Part shown: one piece after another, positions 23,203-31,436 of the stretch
Layout: the number at the start of each line of letters is the position of its first letter
Position numbering within the stretch: the first letter of the stretch is position 1
NCBI GenBank assembly: GCA_016185365.1
Contig: JACPNP010000018.1
Coordinates: 1 to 64,000, forward strand
Length of the DNA: 64,000 nt
Direction: 5' to 3'
Source: Terriglobales bacterium
GTDB taxonomy: Bacteria > Acidobacteriota > Terriglobia > Terriglobales > Acidobacteriaceae
Position numbers and translations under genes: made by a program
The notes under the pieces: model-generated
Told to the model about the DNA's origin: nothing
The model's input: the letters and a program-made list of their open reading frames with translations, nothing else
The model's database searches: none

Positions 23203-26200
23203 ATGAATGCTCGCCGGGCCTTCATTCTCGCCTTCGTCCTGATCAGCTTGTCCGCCTTCGCTCAGCAATTCGATCCCCGCTTATATGAAGACATGCGCTG
23301 GCGGATGATCGGACCGTTCCGCGCCGGGCGCACGGTCGCGGCGGCCGGCATCCCATCGCAGCCCAATGTGTTTTACGTGGGTGTGGTCAATGGCGGGGTA
23401 TGGAAAACAACGGACGCAGGGCGCACCTGGAACCCGATTTTTGACAACCAGCCCACCCAGTCGATCGGCGCGCTAGCGATTGTGCCGTCGAACCCGGACA
23501 TCATGTACGTCGGCTCCGGAGAGGGATTGCAACGCCCCGACCTGGCCACCGGCGACGGGATCTACAAATCCATGGATGGAGGCCGGACTTGGACGCACCT
23601 GGGCCTGCGCGACGGCTGGCAGATCGGGCAGATCCTCATCGATCCCAAGGACCCGAACCGACTGTTCGTCTCCGTGCTTGGACATCCCTATGGCCCGAAC
23701 AATGAACGCGGCGTCTACCGCTCAGTGGACGGCGGGCAGAGTTTTGAGCCGATCCTCTTCAAGGATGAGAACACCGGCGTCAGTGACATCGCCTTCGAGC
23801 CGGGCAATCCGCAGGTTATCTACGCCATGTTGTGGGCGGGGCGGCGTCCGCCGTGGTCGGTCGGAAGCGGGTTCAACGGTCCCGGCAGCGGACTGTTCAA
23901 GACCTCCGACGGCGGCGCGACCTGGAAGCAACTCAGCAAGGGATTGCCCACCTGGGACGACGGCCTGGGCCGCATCGGCATCGCCATTGCACCGACCGAC
24001 CCAAAGCGAATCTATGCGCTGGTGGACGCCGGGAAAAAGACCGGGCTTTACCGCTCTGATGATGCCGGCGAAAGCTGGACGCTGATGAACTCCGAGGAGC
24101 GGATCGCAGGCCGGGGTTCGGATTTCGCTGTGCTCCGCGTCCATCCGCAGAACAAGGACATTTTTTACATCTGCAACACCGCGGCGTACATCTCCCGCGA
24201 CGGCGGCAAGACTTACATCGCGTTCAAGGGCGCGCCCGGCGGTGATGATTACCATAATCTCTGGATCAATCCTGACAATCCGGACATCATGCTTTTCGCG
24301 ACCGATCAGGGCGCGACCGTCAGTGTGAACGGCGGCCAGACCTGGAGCAGCTGGTACAACCAGCCGACCGCGCAGTTCTACCACGTGATCACGGACAACG
24401 AGTGGCCCTACTGGGTCTATGGCGGGCAGCAAGAGAGCGGCAGCGTTGGCACCAGCAGCCGCGGCGATTCCGGCGCCATCACCTTTCGCGATTGGTATCC
24501 CGTGGGCGTGGAGGAGTACGGATATGTCGCGCCGGACCCGCTGAATCCCAACTTGATCTACGGCGGCAAAGGCACGGTGTTCGACCGCCGTACCATGCAG
24601 ACCCGAGACGTCTCGCCGCATGTGCTGCGCACCGGCAAGTACCGCTACAACCGCACGGCGCCGATCCTTTTCCACCCGGCGGACCCGCACACCCTGTTGC
24701 TCGGTTCCAGCGTACTCTTCAAGACCGTGAATGGGGGCGAGGATTGGGACATCATCAGCCCGGAGCTGGGGCGCGAGGACCCGGGAATCCCGGCAAATCT
24801 GGGGATCTTCGCCGCGCTTGACCCGCTGAAAGGGAAGCGCCGCGGTGTGATCTACTCGCTGGCGCCGTCGCCGCTCGATGTGGACCTGATCTGGGCCGGC
24901 ACCGATGACGGCTATGTGCAGGTGACGCGCGACGGCGGGAAGACCTGGCGGAATGTCACTCCGCCGGAACTGACGCCATGGAGCAAGATCGCGCAGATGG
25001 ATGCCGGGCACTTCGACAAAGACACCGCATATATCGCCGTGAATCGCTTCCGCTTGGACGACCTGAGCGCCTACATCTACCGCACGCATGACGGCGGCAA
25101 GACCTGGCAGAAGGTGACGGCGGGTATCCCGGACAACGCCGCCGTGAATGCCGTGCGCGAGGACCCGGTGCGCAAGGGCCTGCTTTTTGCCGGCACGGAG
25201 CGCGCCATCTGGGTCTCGCTTGACGATGGAGATCACTGGCAGTCACTTCAGTTAAATCTGCCTCCCACCTCCATGCGCGATCTGGTGGTGCATAACGACG
25301 ACATCGTGGTGGGCACGCACGGACGCTCGTTCTGGATTCTGGATGACATCACACCGTTGCGGCAGATCACGGATGAAGTCGCAAATGCGGATGCCTTCCT
25401 CTACAAGCCGCAGGCCACCGTGCGCGCCCGGCGCAGTCTCAATACCGACACTCCGCTGCCGCCGGAAGAACCTGCGGGCAAGAATCCGCCCGATGGCGCC
25501 ATCCTGGATTACTGGCTCAAAGCCGATACACCCGGCCCGATGACGCTCGAGATCTGGGACAGCAAAGGCGGCCTGGTGCGTCGCTTCGCCAGCACCGACC
25601 CTCCCGAGCTGATGTTGGAGGGTGTGCCGGTGCCGGCATTCTGGGTGCGTCCGCCACAGATACTTTCCACCGCCGCCGGCATGCACCGTTTTGTGTGGGA
25701 CCTGCATTATCCGCCGCCGGCCGTGTTGGAGTTCGAGTATCCCATCTCCGCCGTGCCCCACGACACACCCCGCTGGCCGCAGGGACCAAGTGCGGTCCCA
25801 GGCGAATACACCGTGAAGCTGACTGTGGGCGGACGTTCTTTCACCCAGCCGCTGACGATCAAAATGGATCCGCGGGTGAAGACACCGCCCGAGGGACTGG
25901 CCGCCCAGTTCGAATTGCTGCGCAAGATCAATGCCGCCTTGCGCGTGGACCACGAGTCTTTGATGGACGTGCGCGCTGTCCGCATCCTGTTGAAGTCAGC
26001 ACGGGAGAAGACCAAGGCCTCGAATGTAGAACTCGTGAAGGCCATCGACACCCTGGATGCTGCGCTCTCATCCCTCGAGTCCGGGCGAACCGGGGCCGGC
26101 TATGCCGCGGAGGGACTGGAGAAGCTGAATGGACGTCTGCGCAGCCTGATCGAGGTGGTGGATTCATCCGACGTGGCGCCGACCAAGCAGGCCGTCGCCG

Positions 26201-26334
26201 TCTATGACGAGGTGCAACAGGCCGTGGACTCGCTGGTCAGCCGCTGGTCTGACTTGAAAGCAAAGGACATTCCCGCGCTGAATGCCCAACTGAAGAAGGC
26301 GCATCTGTCGGCAGTGACGCCACCGGGTCAGTAG
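23203..26334 (+). CDS. Secreted VPS10/BNR-repeat propeller protein
   Basis: 1043 residues. A signal peptide (RRAFILAFVLISLSAFAQ) precedes a large beta-propeller region with many Asp-box repeats (TTDAGRTW, SMDGGRTW, TSDGGATW, SDDAGESW, SVNGGQTW, THDGGKTW). This is the sortilin/VPS10 glycosyl-hydrolase-like class. From about residue 730 a non-propeller C-terminal region has a beta-sandwich portion and a helical end. Such proteins are abundant in Acidobacteriota and Bacteroidota; the activity is unproven despite frequent glycosyl hydrolase naming. It is likely periplasmic or exported. It is followed by a non-coding gap of 144 bases. Confidence 0.88.
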   Translation: MNARRAFILAFVLISLSAFAQQFDPRLYEDMRWRMIGPFRAGRTVAAAGIPSQPNVFYVGVVNGGVWKTTDAGRTWNPIFDNQPTQSIGALAIVPSNPDIMYVGSGEGLQRPDLATGDGIYKSMDGGRTWTHLGLRDGWQIGQILIDPKDPNRLFVSVLGHPYGPNNERGVYRSVDGGQSFEPILFKDENTGVSDIAFEPGNPQVIYAMLWAGRRPPWSVGSGFNGPGSGLFKTSDGGATWKQLSKGLPTWDDGLGRIGIAIAPTDPKRIYALVDAGKKTGLYRSDDAGESWTLMNSEERIAGRGSDFAVLRVHPQNKDIFYICNTAAYISRDGGKTYIAFKGAPGGDDYHNLWINPDNPDIMLFATDQGATVSVNGGQTWSSWYNQPTAQFYHVITDNEWPYWVYGGQQESGSVGTSSRGDSGAITFRDWYPVGVEEYGYVAPDPLNPNLIYGGKGTVFDRRTMQTRDVSPHVLRTGKYRYNRTAPILFHPADPHTLLLGSSVLFKTVNGGEDWDIISPELGREDPGIPANLGIFAALDPLKGKRRGVIYSLAPSPLDVDLIWAGTDDGYVQVTRDGGKTWRNVTPPELTPWSKIAQMDAGHFDKDTAYIAVNRFRLDDLSAYIYRTHDGGKTWQKVTAGIPDNAAVNAVREDPVRKGLLFAGTERAIWVSLDDGDHWQSLQLNLPPTSMRDLVVHNDDIVVGTHGRSFWILDDITPLRQITDEVANADAFLYKPQATVRARRSLNTDTPLPPEEPAGKNPPDGAILDYWLKADTPGPMTLEIWDSKGGLVRRFASTDPPELMLEGVPVPAFWVRPPQILSTAAGMHRFVWDLHYPPPAVLEFEYPISAVPHDTPRWPQGPSAVPGEYTVKLTVGGRSFTQPLTIKMDPRVKTPPEGLAAQFELLRKINAALRVDHESLMDVRAVRILLKSAREKTKASNVELVKAIDTLDAALSSLESGRTGAGYAAEGLEKLNGRLRSLIEVVDSSDVAPTKQAVAVYDEVQQAVDSLVSRWSDLKAKDIPALNAQLKKAHLSAVTPPGQ

Positions 26335-26478
26335 AAACGAGGGGCTGAGCGATTCGCTCGGCCCGAATCCCGTCCCCGCGGACGTGTCATTCGCAACCGG
26401 GGCGTTGGGAACTTGCTTACGTTTTGGCGGAGAACGGGTCGAATCACTGAATGGGTCAAACCACTCCTGTGAGGTCCC

Positions 26479-26940
26479 ATGCCTACCTTTACCCTTACCG
26501 TCAATCGTGAGCCGCGCAAGGTGGATGTCGAGCCGGATACGCCCTTGCTCTGGGTGCTGCGCGACGCCCTGCAACTGACCGGCACCAAGTATGGCTGCGG
26601 CGTCGGCGTCTGCGGCGCTTGCACTGTCCATGAAGGCAAGGAAGCGGTCCACGCATGCAGCATCTCGGTCCGGGAAGCGGCGGGCAAGAGCTTCACCACC
26701 ATCGAAGGACTTTCCGCCGCCGGCGATCATCCCTGCCAGAAGGCGTGGGTCGCGGAAGATGTGGCCCAGTGCGGCTACTGCCAGCCGGGCATGATCATGA
26801 CCGCGGCCGCGTTGCTGGCGCGCAAGCCCGATCCGACCGAGGCGGAGATCAACCAGGCCATGTCCGGCTCGGTGTGCCGTTGCGGCACCTACAACCGCAT
26901 GCGCAAGGCGATCCAGCGGGCCGCGCGCGCAGGGAGGTAG
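26479..26940 (+). CDS. [2Fe-2S] subunit of molybdenum hydroxylase (IorA-type)
   Basis: 153 residues with two iron-sulfur domains: the plant-type ferredoxin cysteines in [22 protein letters not shown] and the C-terminal cluster in [10 protein letters not shown]...[13 protein letters not shown]. It is the electron-transfer subunit of a xanthine dehydrogenase-family enzyme, like isoquinoline 1-oxidoreductase alpha. The catalytic subunit gene starts two bases after its stop codon. No FAD subunit gene is nearby, consistent with the IorAB layout. Confidence 0.93.
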   Translation: MPTFTLTVNREPRKVDVEPDTPLLWVLRDALQLTGTKYGCGVGVCGACTVHEGKEAVHACSISVREAAGKSFTTIEGLSAAGDHPCQKAWVAEDVAQCGYCQPGMIMTAAALLARKPDPTEAEINQAMSGSVCRCGTYNRMRKAIQRAARAGR

Positions 26941-26942
26941 GC

Positions 26943-29147
26943 ATGAGAGCCACTCGCCGCCAATTCCTCCAGGCCACAGCCGGCGCCGGCACCGGGCTGG
27001 TGCTCGCGTTCCATCTTCCTGATCTGCTCTCCTCCGACAAGCCCTTCGTTTTCGATGCCAACGCGTACATCCGCATCGCCTCCGACAACACCATCACACT
27101 TTTCGCCACGCGCTCAGAGATGGGACAAGGTGTACGCACGAATCTACCCGCTGCCTTGGCGGAGGAGCTTGAGATCAATCTGTCCCAGGTGAAGGTCGAG
27201 CAAGCAGTTCCCGGGCCGCGATTCAAGGGCATCCGTATGCGGACCAGCGGCAGCGGATCCAGCTCCGGCTCATTCACAGCGTTGCGACGCGCGGGCGCCA
27301 GCGCGCGGGAGATGCTGATCGCCGCCGCGGCGAAACGCTGGTCGGTGGATGCGGCCAGTTGTCGAGCGGAGAACGGCGCGGTGTTTCACGCCGCATCCGG
27401 ACGGCTGGCAACATACGGCGAGTTGGCCGAGGACGCGTCGCGCATGCCGGTCCCGGGCGAGCCGAAGCTCAAGGAGCCAAAGGATTTCCGCCTGCTGGGC
27501 AAGCCGCTGCTCCGGCTCGATGGGCCGGCGATCGTCCAGGGCAAGGCGACATACGGATTGGACGCGCGCGTTCCAGGCATGATGTATGCGGTGATGGCGC
27601 GCAGTCCATTCCTAGGCGGCAAGGTGAAGCATTTCGATGGCAGCAAGGCGCTGACGATGTCCGGCGTACGCCATGTTGTGCCCATCAAGAGCGGGATCGC
27701 GACCGGAGTGGCCGTGGTCGCCGATTCGACCTGGCAGGCGATGCGTGCGCGCGACGCGGTCGAGATCGAATGGGAGCCGGGCCCGAACAAAGACTTCGAC
27801 TCGGAGCAGTACATCCGCAAGCTCCAGGCGGCGCACGCGAACGGACGCGCCTATCCGCTGCGCAGCGCCGGCGATGTGAAGCAGGCGCTGGCCAAGGCCG
27901 CCAAGACCCTCGAGGCGGAGTACGAATATCCGCATCAGGTGCATGCGCCGCTCGAGCCCATGAACTGCACGGCGGACGTCCGCGGCGGCAGTTGCGAGAT
28001 CTGGGTGTCGACCCAGACGCCCGAGACCGCGGCCAGCGAGGTCGCGACGATGCTCGGGCTGCCCGCGGAGAAGGTACTGGTACACACGACATTGCTGGGA
28101 GGCGGTTTCGGACGCAGACTGCAATCCGACTTTGTCCATGAAGCCGCGGAGCTTTCGAAGGCCATCGGCAAGCCGGTGCAACTGGTATGGACGCGCACCG
28201 ACGACACGCGCCACGGCTATTTTCAGCCCGCTTCGATCGAGCGCGTGCGCGGCGGGCTGGACGCAAACGGCAAAGTGGTCGCCTGGTGGCACCGCTCCGC
28301 CGATGGCGGGCTTACCGTGCTCGGCCAGCCGTCCGCGGAAGAAAAGAACGACCCGAAGTACTACGCCAACGACGAAGCCCCCTGGGGCAACTTCGACAAT
28401 TTCTATCAATTTCCGAACCACCTGGGAGAGTACATCCCGGTGGAGAATCCGGTGCCCACAGGGCCATGGCGCGCGGTGATGTATCCGGCGACGGTATTCG
28501 CCCGCGAGTCGTTCCTCGACGAGCTGGCCCACGCCGCCGGCCGCGACCCGCTGGAACTGCGGTTGGAACTGGTCCGGGCAAACAAGCCGATCGACATCGG
28601 CAGCTATCACATCGATCTGAACCGTATGGTGCGGGTCCTGGAGGTCGTGCGCGAGAAAGCCGCGTGGGACAAGCCGCTGCCCGCGGAAAAAGGCCGCACC
28701 TGGGGCCGGGGGATCGCGCTCAACATCTACCACGGCAGCAGTTACATCGCCGAGGTGGCGGAGGTGAGCGTGGCCCGTGACCTGAGCGACCTGCGTGTGC
28801 ACCGCATCGTGTGCGTGATCGACTGCGGCTTCGCCATCAATCCGGCCGGGATCGAAGGCCAGGTGGAGAGCGGCATCACCTGGGGACTTTCCGCCACCCT
28901 GCACGGCAAGATCGATTTCCGCAACGGCGGCGCGGTGCAGCGCAACTATCAGGACTGCCGGGTGATGCGCATGGACGAGATGCCGGTGGTCGAGACCCAC
29001 ATCCTGCCCTCAAGTGAGCGTCCGGCGGGCTTTGGGGAGCATCCGGTGCCGCATGTCGCCCCGGCCGTCGCCAATGCCGTGTTCGCGGCGACCGGAAAGC
29101 GCATCCGGCGGTTGCCGATCACACCGGAAGAGATGCGTCGATCGTAA
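26943..29147 (+). CDS. Molybdopterin-binding catalytic subunit (IorB-type)
   Basis: 734 residues. A twin-arginine signal, ATRRQFLQATAGAGTGLVL, indicates Tat export of the folded enzyme. Molybdopterin-binding segments follow: GQGVRTNLPAALAEEL, GGGFGRRLQSDFV and the C-terminal PAGFGEHPVPHVAPAVANAV with the active-site Glu. These are features of aldehyde/isoquinoline oxidoreductase large subunits, which hydroxylate N-heterocycles or aldehydes. The substrate cannot be read from sequence. The track begins at 26655, but the real ATG is at 26943, right after the iron-sulfur subunit, with AGGGAGG upstream. Confidence 0.93.
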   Translation: MRATRRQFLQATAGAGTGLVLAFHLPDLLSSDKPFVFDANAYIRIASDNTITLFATRSEMGQGVRTNLPAALAEELEINLSQVKVEQAVPGPRFKGIRMRTSGSGSSSGSFTALRRAGASAREMLIAAAAKRWSVDAASCRAENGAVFHAASGRLATYGELAEDASRMPVPGEPKLKEPKDFRLLGKPLLRLDGPAIVQGKATYGLDARVPGMMYAVMARSPFLGGKVKHFDGSKALTMSGVRHVVPIKSGIATGVAVVADSTWQAMRARDAVEIEWEPGPNKDFDSEQYIRKLQAAHANGRAYPLRSAGDVKQALAKAAKTLEAEYEYPHQVHAPLEPMNCTADVRGGSCEIWVSTQTPETAASEVATMLGLPAEKVLVHTTLLGGGFGRRLQSDFVHEAAELSKAIGKPVQLVWTRTDDTRHGYFQPASIERVRGGLDANGKVVAWWHRSADGGLTVLGQPSAEEKNDPKYYANDEAPWGNFDNFYQFPNHLGEYIPVENPVPTGPWRAVMYPATVFARESFLDELAHAAGRDPLELRLELVRANKPIDIGSYHIDLNRMVRVLEVVREKAAWDKPLPAEKGRTWGRGIALNIYHGSSYIAEVAEVSVARDLSDLRVHRIVCVIDCGFAINPAGIEGQVESGITWGLSATLHGKIDFRNGGAVQRNYQDCRVMRMDEMPVVETHILPSSERPAGFGEHPVPHVAPAVANAVFAATGKRIRRLPITPEEMRRS

Positions 29148-29303
29148 GAAACGCCGCAGGCCTTCGGCCACAGGCCAAAGTCAATAGCGCAAGTCAAAAC
29201 CAGAATCGAACCACGGATCAGGCCGGATCAAATTCATTTCATCGCAAAGGCACAATGAAGCGCCAAGGAAACTACGCGGCCAAAAATGGCCGTGCTCCCG
29301 ACC

Positions 29304-29948
29304 TCACAACTCCCTGGGCTGGGGCAGGCCGATGTTGAACTGCATGGCCAGGATGCGCAGCACCGAGGTCACGGCGGCGCCGGTGAGGGAGGCCGGGAAC
29401 TCGTCCAGGCCCAGGCGCAGGGCGATCAGATAGGTCCAGCAGCCGGCGAAGGCGCAGGTCGCATAGAGGCTGGTGTGGCTGAAGACCACAGGGATCTGAT
29501 TGCAGATGATGTCTCGCAGGATGCCGCCGAAGATGCCGGTGATCACCCCGAACATGGAGGAGATGAACAGGGTCATGCCCTGTTCGCGCGCGTAGTAGGC
29601 GCCAGTGACGCAGAACAGGCCCAGGCCGAGCGCGTCCGGGATGGCGATGAACCGCTCCGAAGGCAGCCGCACTCTTCCTCCGATCGCATTCGGCGCATAG
29701 AGAAAGATCACGCACATACCCAGGATGAGCGGCGCATAGAGCGGATGGCTGACCCAGAAGAGCGGACGGCGATCCAGCAACACGTCACGCACGGTGCCGC
29801 CGCCGAAGGCGGTGATGAGCGCCACCGCGTAGACCCCGACCAGATCCATGTTCTTGCGCCGCGCCTCCAGCATCCCGGAGAGCGCGAAGGAGATCACGCC
29901 GGAGATCTCAATGAGGTTCAGCAGCGGCTTCACGCCCACGCCGGTCAT
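29304..29948 (-). CDS. UPF0126/TRIC-like membrane protein
   Basis: 214 residues, seven hydrophobic segments in two repeats of the UPF0126 unit: ISGVISFALSGMLEARRK...GGGTVRDVLL and DALGLGLFCVTGAYYA...GGILRDII. The GGxxRD motif occurs in both repeats. Pfam has described this domain as a possible glycine transporter; structural homologues are TRIC cation channels, so the substrate is uncertain. The upstream region holds a strong promoter and a terminator, listed as a candidate RNA, that could control it. Confidence 0.88.
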   Translation of the reverse strand: MTGVGVKPLLNLIEISGVISFALSGMLEARRKNMDLVGVYAVALITAFGGGTVRDVLLDRRPLFWVSHPLYAPLILGMCVIFLYAPNAIGGRVRLPSERFIAIPDALGLGLFCVTGAYYAREQGMTLFISSMFGVITGIFGGILRDIICNQIPVVFSHTSLYATCAFAGCWTYLIALRLGLDEFPASLTGAAVTSVLRILAMQFNIGLPQPREL

Positions 29949-30021
29949 GACTCACAGAATGGCACGAAGGCGGAAGAGTGTCGAGCATGCGCAACCGATC
30001 GCACGCGATCACGCAGAAATG

Positions 30022-30055
30022 AAAAAGCCGCCCGAGTGACTCGAGCGGCTTTCTC
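30022..30055 (-). terminator. Terminator ahead of UPF0126 gene
   Basis: On the minus strand AAAGCCGCTCGAG, loop TCA, CTCGGGCGGCTTTTTC. A 12-bp stem with one mismatch followed by a T-run. Confidence 0.8.
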
Positions 30056-30104
30056 TTCAAGGGAGAATCGTTCCACGGATGGTCAGACCATCGAGAACTT
30101 TTCT
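30022..30104 (-). ncRNA. Candidate sRNA or attenuator leader
   Basis: A near-consensus promoter upstream predicts a start near 30104. The ~85-nt product contains GATGGTCTGACCATC (5-bp stem, 5-nt loop) and TTCTCCCTTGAAGAGAA (5-bp stem) and ends in the terminator AAAGCCGC...GCGGCTTT followed by TTC. It would end about 74 nt before the UPF0126 start, so it is either a free small RNA or a leader that terminates unless a signal allows read-through. It lacks the glycine riboswitch consensus. Confidence 0.45.
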
Positions 30105-30110
30105 GGTCAA

Positions 30111-30140
30111 ATCTTATGGGCCTTGGCAAGGGGGTGTCAA
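30111..30140 (-). promoter_or_regulatory. Strong minus-strand promoter
   Basis: TTGACA (perfect -35, 30135-30140) and TAAGAT (-10, 30111-30116) with an 18-nt spacer. An A/T-rich tract lies immediately upstream. It points at the candidate RNA and the UPF0126 gene. Confidence 0.6.
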
Positions 30141-30283
30141 GGGATTTTTGAGAAATAAATGCTTTTATTTTCAACAACTTACAAAATCAGCCCATAGACA
30201 TGAAACAGTGACACTTTTTGTCATTTTAGCCATGGAAGGGGCATAAACCCTTAGAATTCCGTGACTTGGGCTGTGGAGAAAGT

Positions 30284-31372
30284 CTAGCGGTCAATGTCCA
30301 GGCTGATGAAGTCGCCGCCCTCAGCCGGATCGTGGAAGCGGTTGGGAAAAAGCTTGCGCAATAGCGCTCGGAATCCGCCGAAAACGAATCCGACGACCAC
30401 TGCGAAGAGGAAGATGATGATAGCGAGAAGTGTGGCGTTGTAGACGATACCGCCGATGTTGTTCTTGGGTTCGAGGCCGGTGGGCTCGGTCCAGGAGATG
30501 GTGGCGTCATAGTTGATCCGCTCAAGCAACTCGCGGGCTTCCACGTCACTGATGTTGCCGGTCACCAGCGCGACCAGCGGCCCGGTGCGCTTGCTGTTGG
30601 CGGTGTCGAGACGCTCGGGGTCGGGATGGGTCTCACGCGTTTTACTCCAGGCATCGATCTTGGCTTGCTCCTGCGTGGCGATGGCGGGCGTGGGAAAGCG
30701 CAGCAGCGTGGCGGTGGCCAGGCCGGCGTCCGAGCGGAAGCGGGCCACGACGACTTCCGAAGTCCGGCTGAAATCAACCACCGCGGAGGGCATGGCCGGA
30801 TCGGATGCGTCGTATCCGGCGCGACCGAGTGAGAATCGGCCTTGGCGGCGGACGCTCTCCGGCAGATACAGCGGCAGCAGTGGTGGCTGGGCGGCCGGGC
30901 CGGTGAGTGTGGGGATGGTCGCGGCCAGCGCGCGCAACTCGGCCGAGGTCATGGCGGTGATCTTGTCATAGGTGGCATCGACGAAGACGTTCTTGCAGAA
31001 GAAGATCACGCGCGGCTGCTCGGAAGCGGCGGCGTCACAGAAGTTTTCCTTAGCCATGGCCGGCTGGCGATAGTGAGTGAAGGCGGCGTAGGCGCCGGTA
31101 GCGTCGGCGAAGCGGAGTCCCTTGACCTGGATGGTGCGGCCGTCGCGTGTGTAGGCAGCGGATTCAAAGTCGGCGAATCCGGATTCGGCCAGAAACGTGG
31201 CGTTCGCGGCGTCGGCGGCTTGGGCGGATGTGCCGTGAGCCGGGTCCTTCGCCTTCTGCCATCCGTTGAAGGAATCAGGCAGGAGCGGCGGAGGAGTCGG
31301 CGCGGTCTTTATCTGCGCGGCCAAAAGCGAGCCGGCAACCAGCAGGAACGCGGCGATGCGTGGCATGAGCAT
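30284..31372 (-). CDS. Secreted or membrane-anchored protein, DUF6599-like
   Basis: About 362 residues. A signal peptide (MLMPRIAAFLLVAGSLLAAQ), a ~290-residue periplasmic body, one C-terminal membrane helix (ATLLAIIIFLFAVVVGFVFGG) and a ~25-residue cytoplasmic tail. Phrases such as FADATGAYAAFTHYRQP and MTSAELRALAATIP resemble a family of unknown acidobacterial proteins often called DUF6599, which I recall with only moderate certainty. The start at 31372 is a guess between two close ATGs; the track's extra 11 residues precede the signal. Confidence 0.6.
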   Translation of the reverse strand: MLMPRIAAFLLVAGSLLAAQIKTAPTPPPLLPDSFNGWQKAKDPAHGTSAQAADAANATFLAESGFADFESAAYTRDGRTIQVKGLRFADATGAYAAFTHYRQPAMAKENFCDAAASEQPRVIFFCKNVFVDATYDKITAMTSAELRALAATIPTLTGPAAQPPLLPLYLPESVRRQGRFSLGRAGYDASDPAMPSAVVDFSRTSEVVVARFRSDAGLATATLLRFPTPAIATQEQAKIDAWSKTRETHPDPERLDTANSKRTGPLVALVTGNISDVEARELLERINYDATISWTEPTGLEPKNNIGGIVYNATLLAIIIFLFAVVVGFVFGGFRALLRKLFPNRFHDPAEGGDFISLDIDR

Positions 31373-31436
31373 GGGGGCCAACCGCAAGTATGACAGAACC
31401 TGCAAGGATTAGACTCGGTGGCCGGGGGAAAGGTTC

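Larger units (their letters stand above)
29949..30283. other. Non-coding gap carrying candidate RNA
   Basis: Apart from the promoter, candidate RNA and terminator listed separately, the interval contains an AT-rich stretch (about 30140-30185) that can act as an UP-element for the minus-strand promoter. No coding frame is convincing. Confidence 0.6.

Noticed and set aside
30020-30110. Glycine riboswitch before the UPF0126 gene
   Set aside because: The gene family suggested it, but the conserved GGAGA...CUCAGG core words are absent, so I call it only a candidate RNA.
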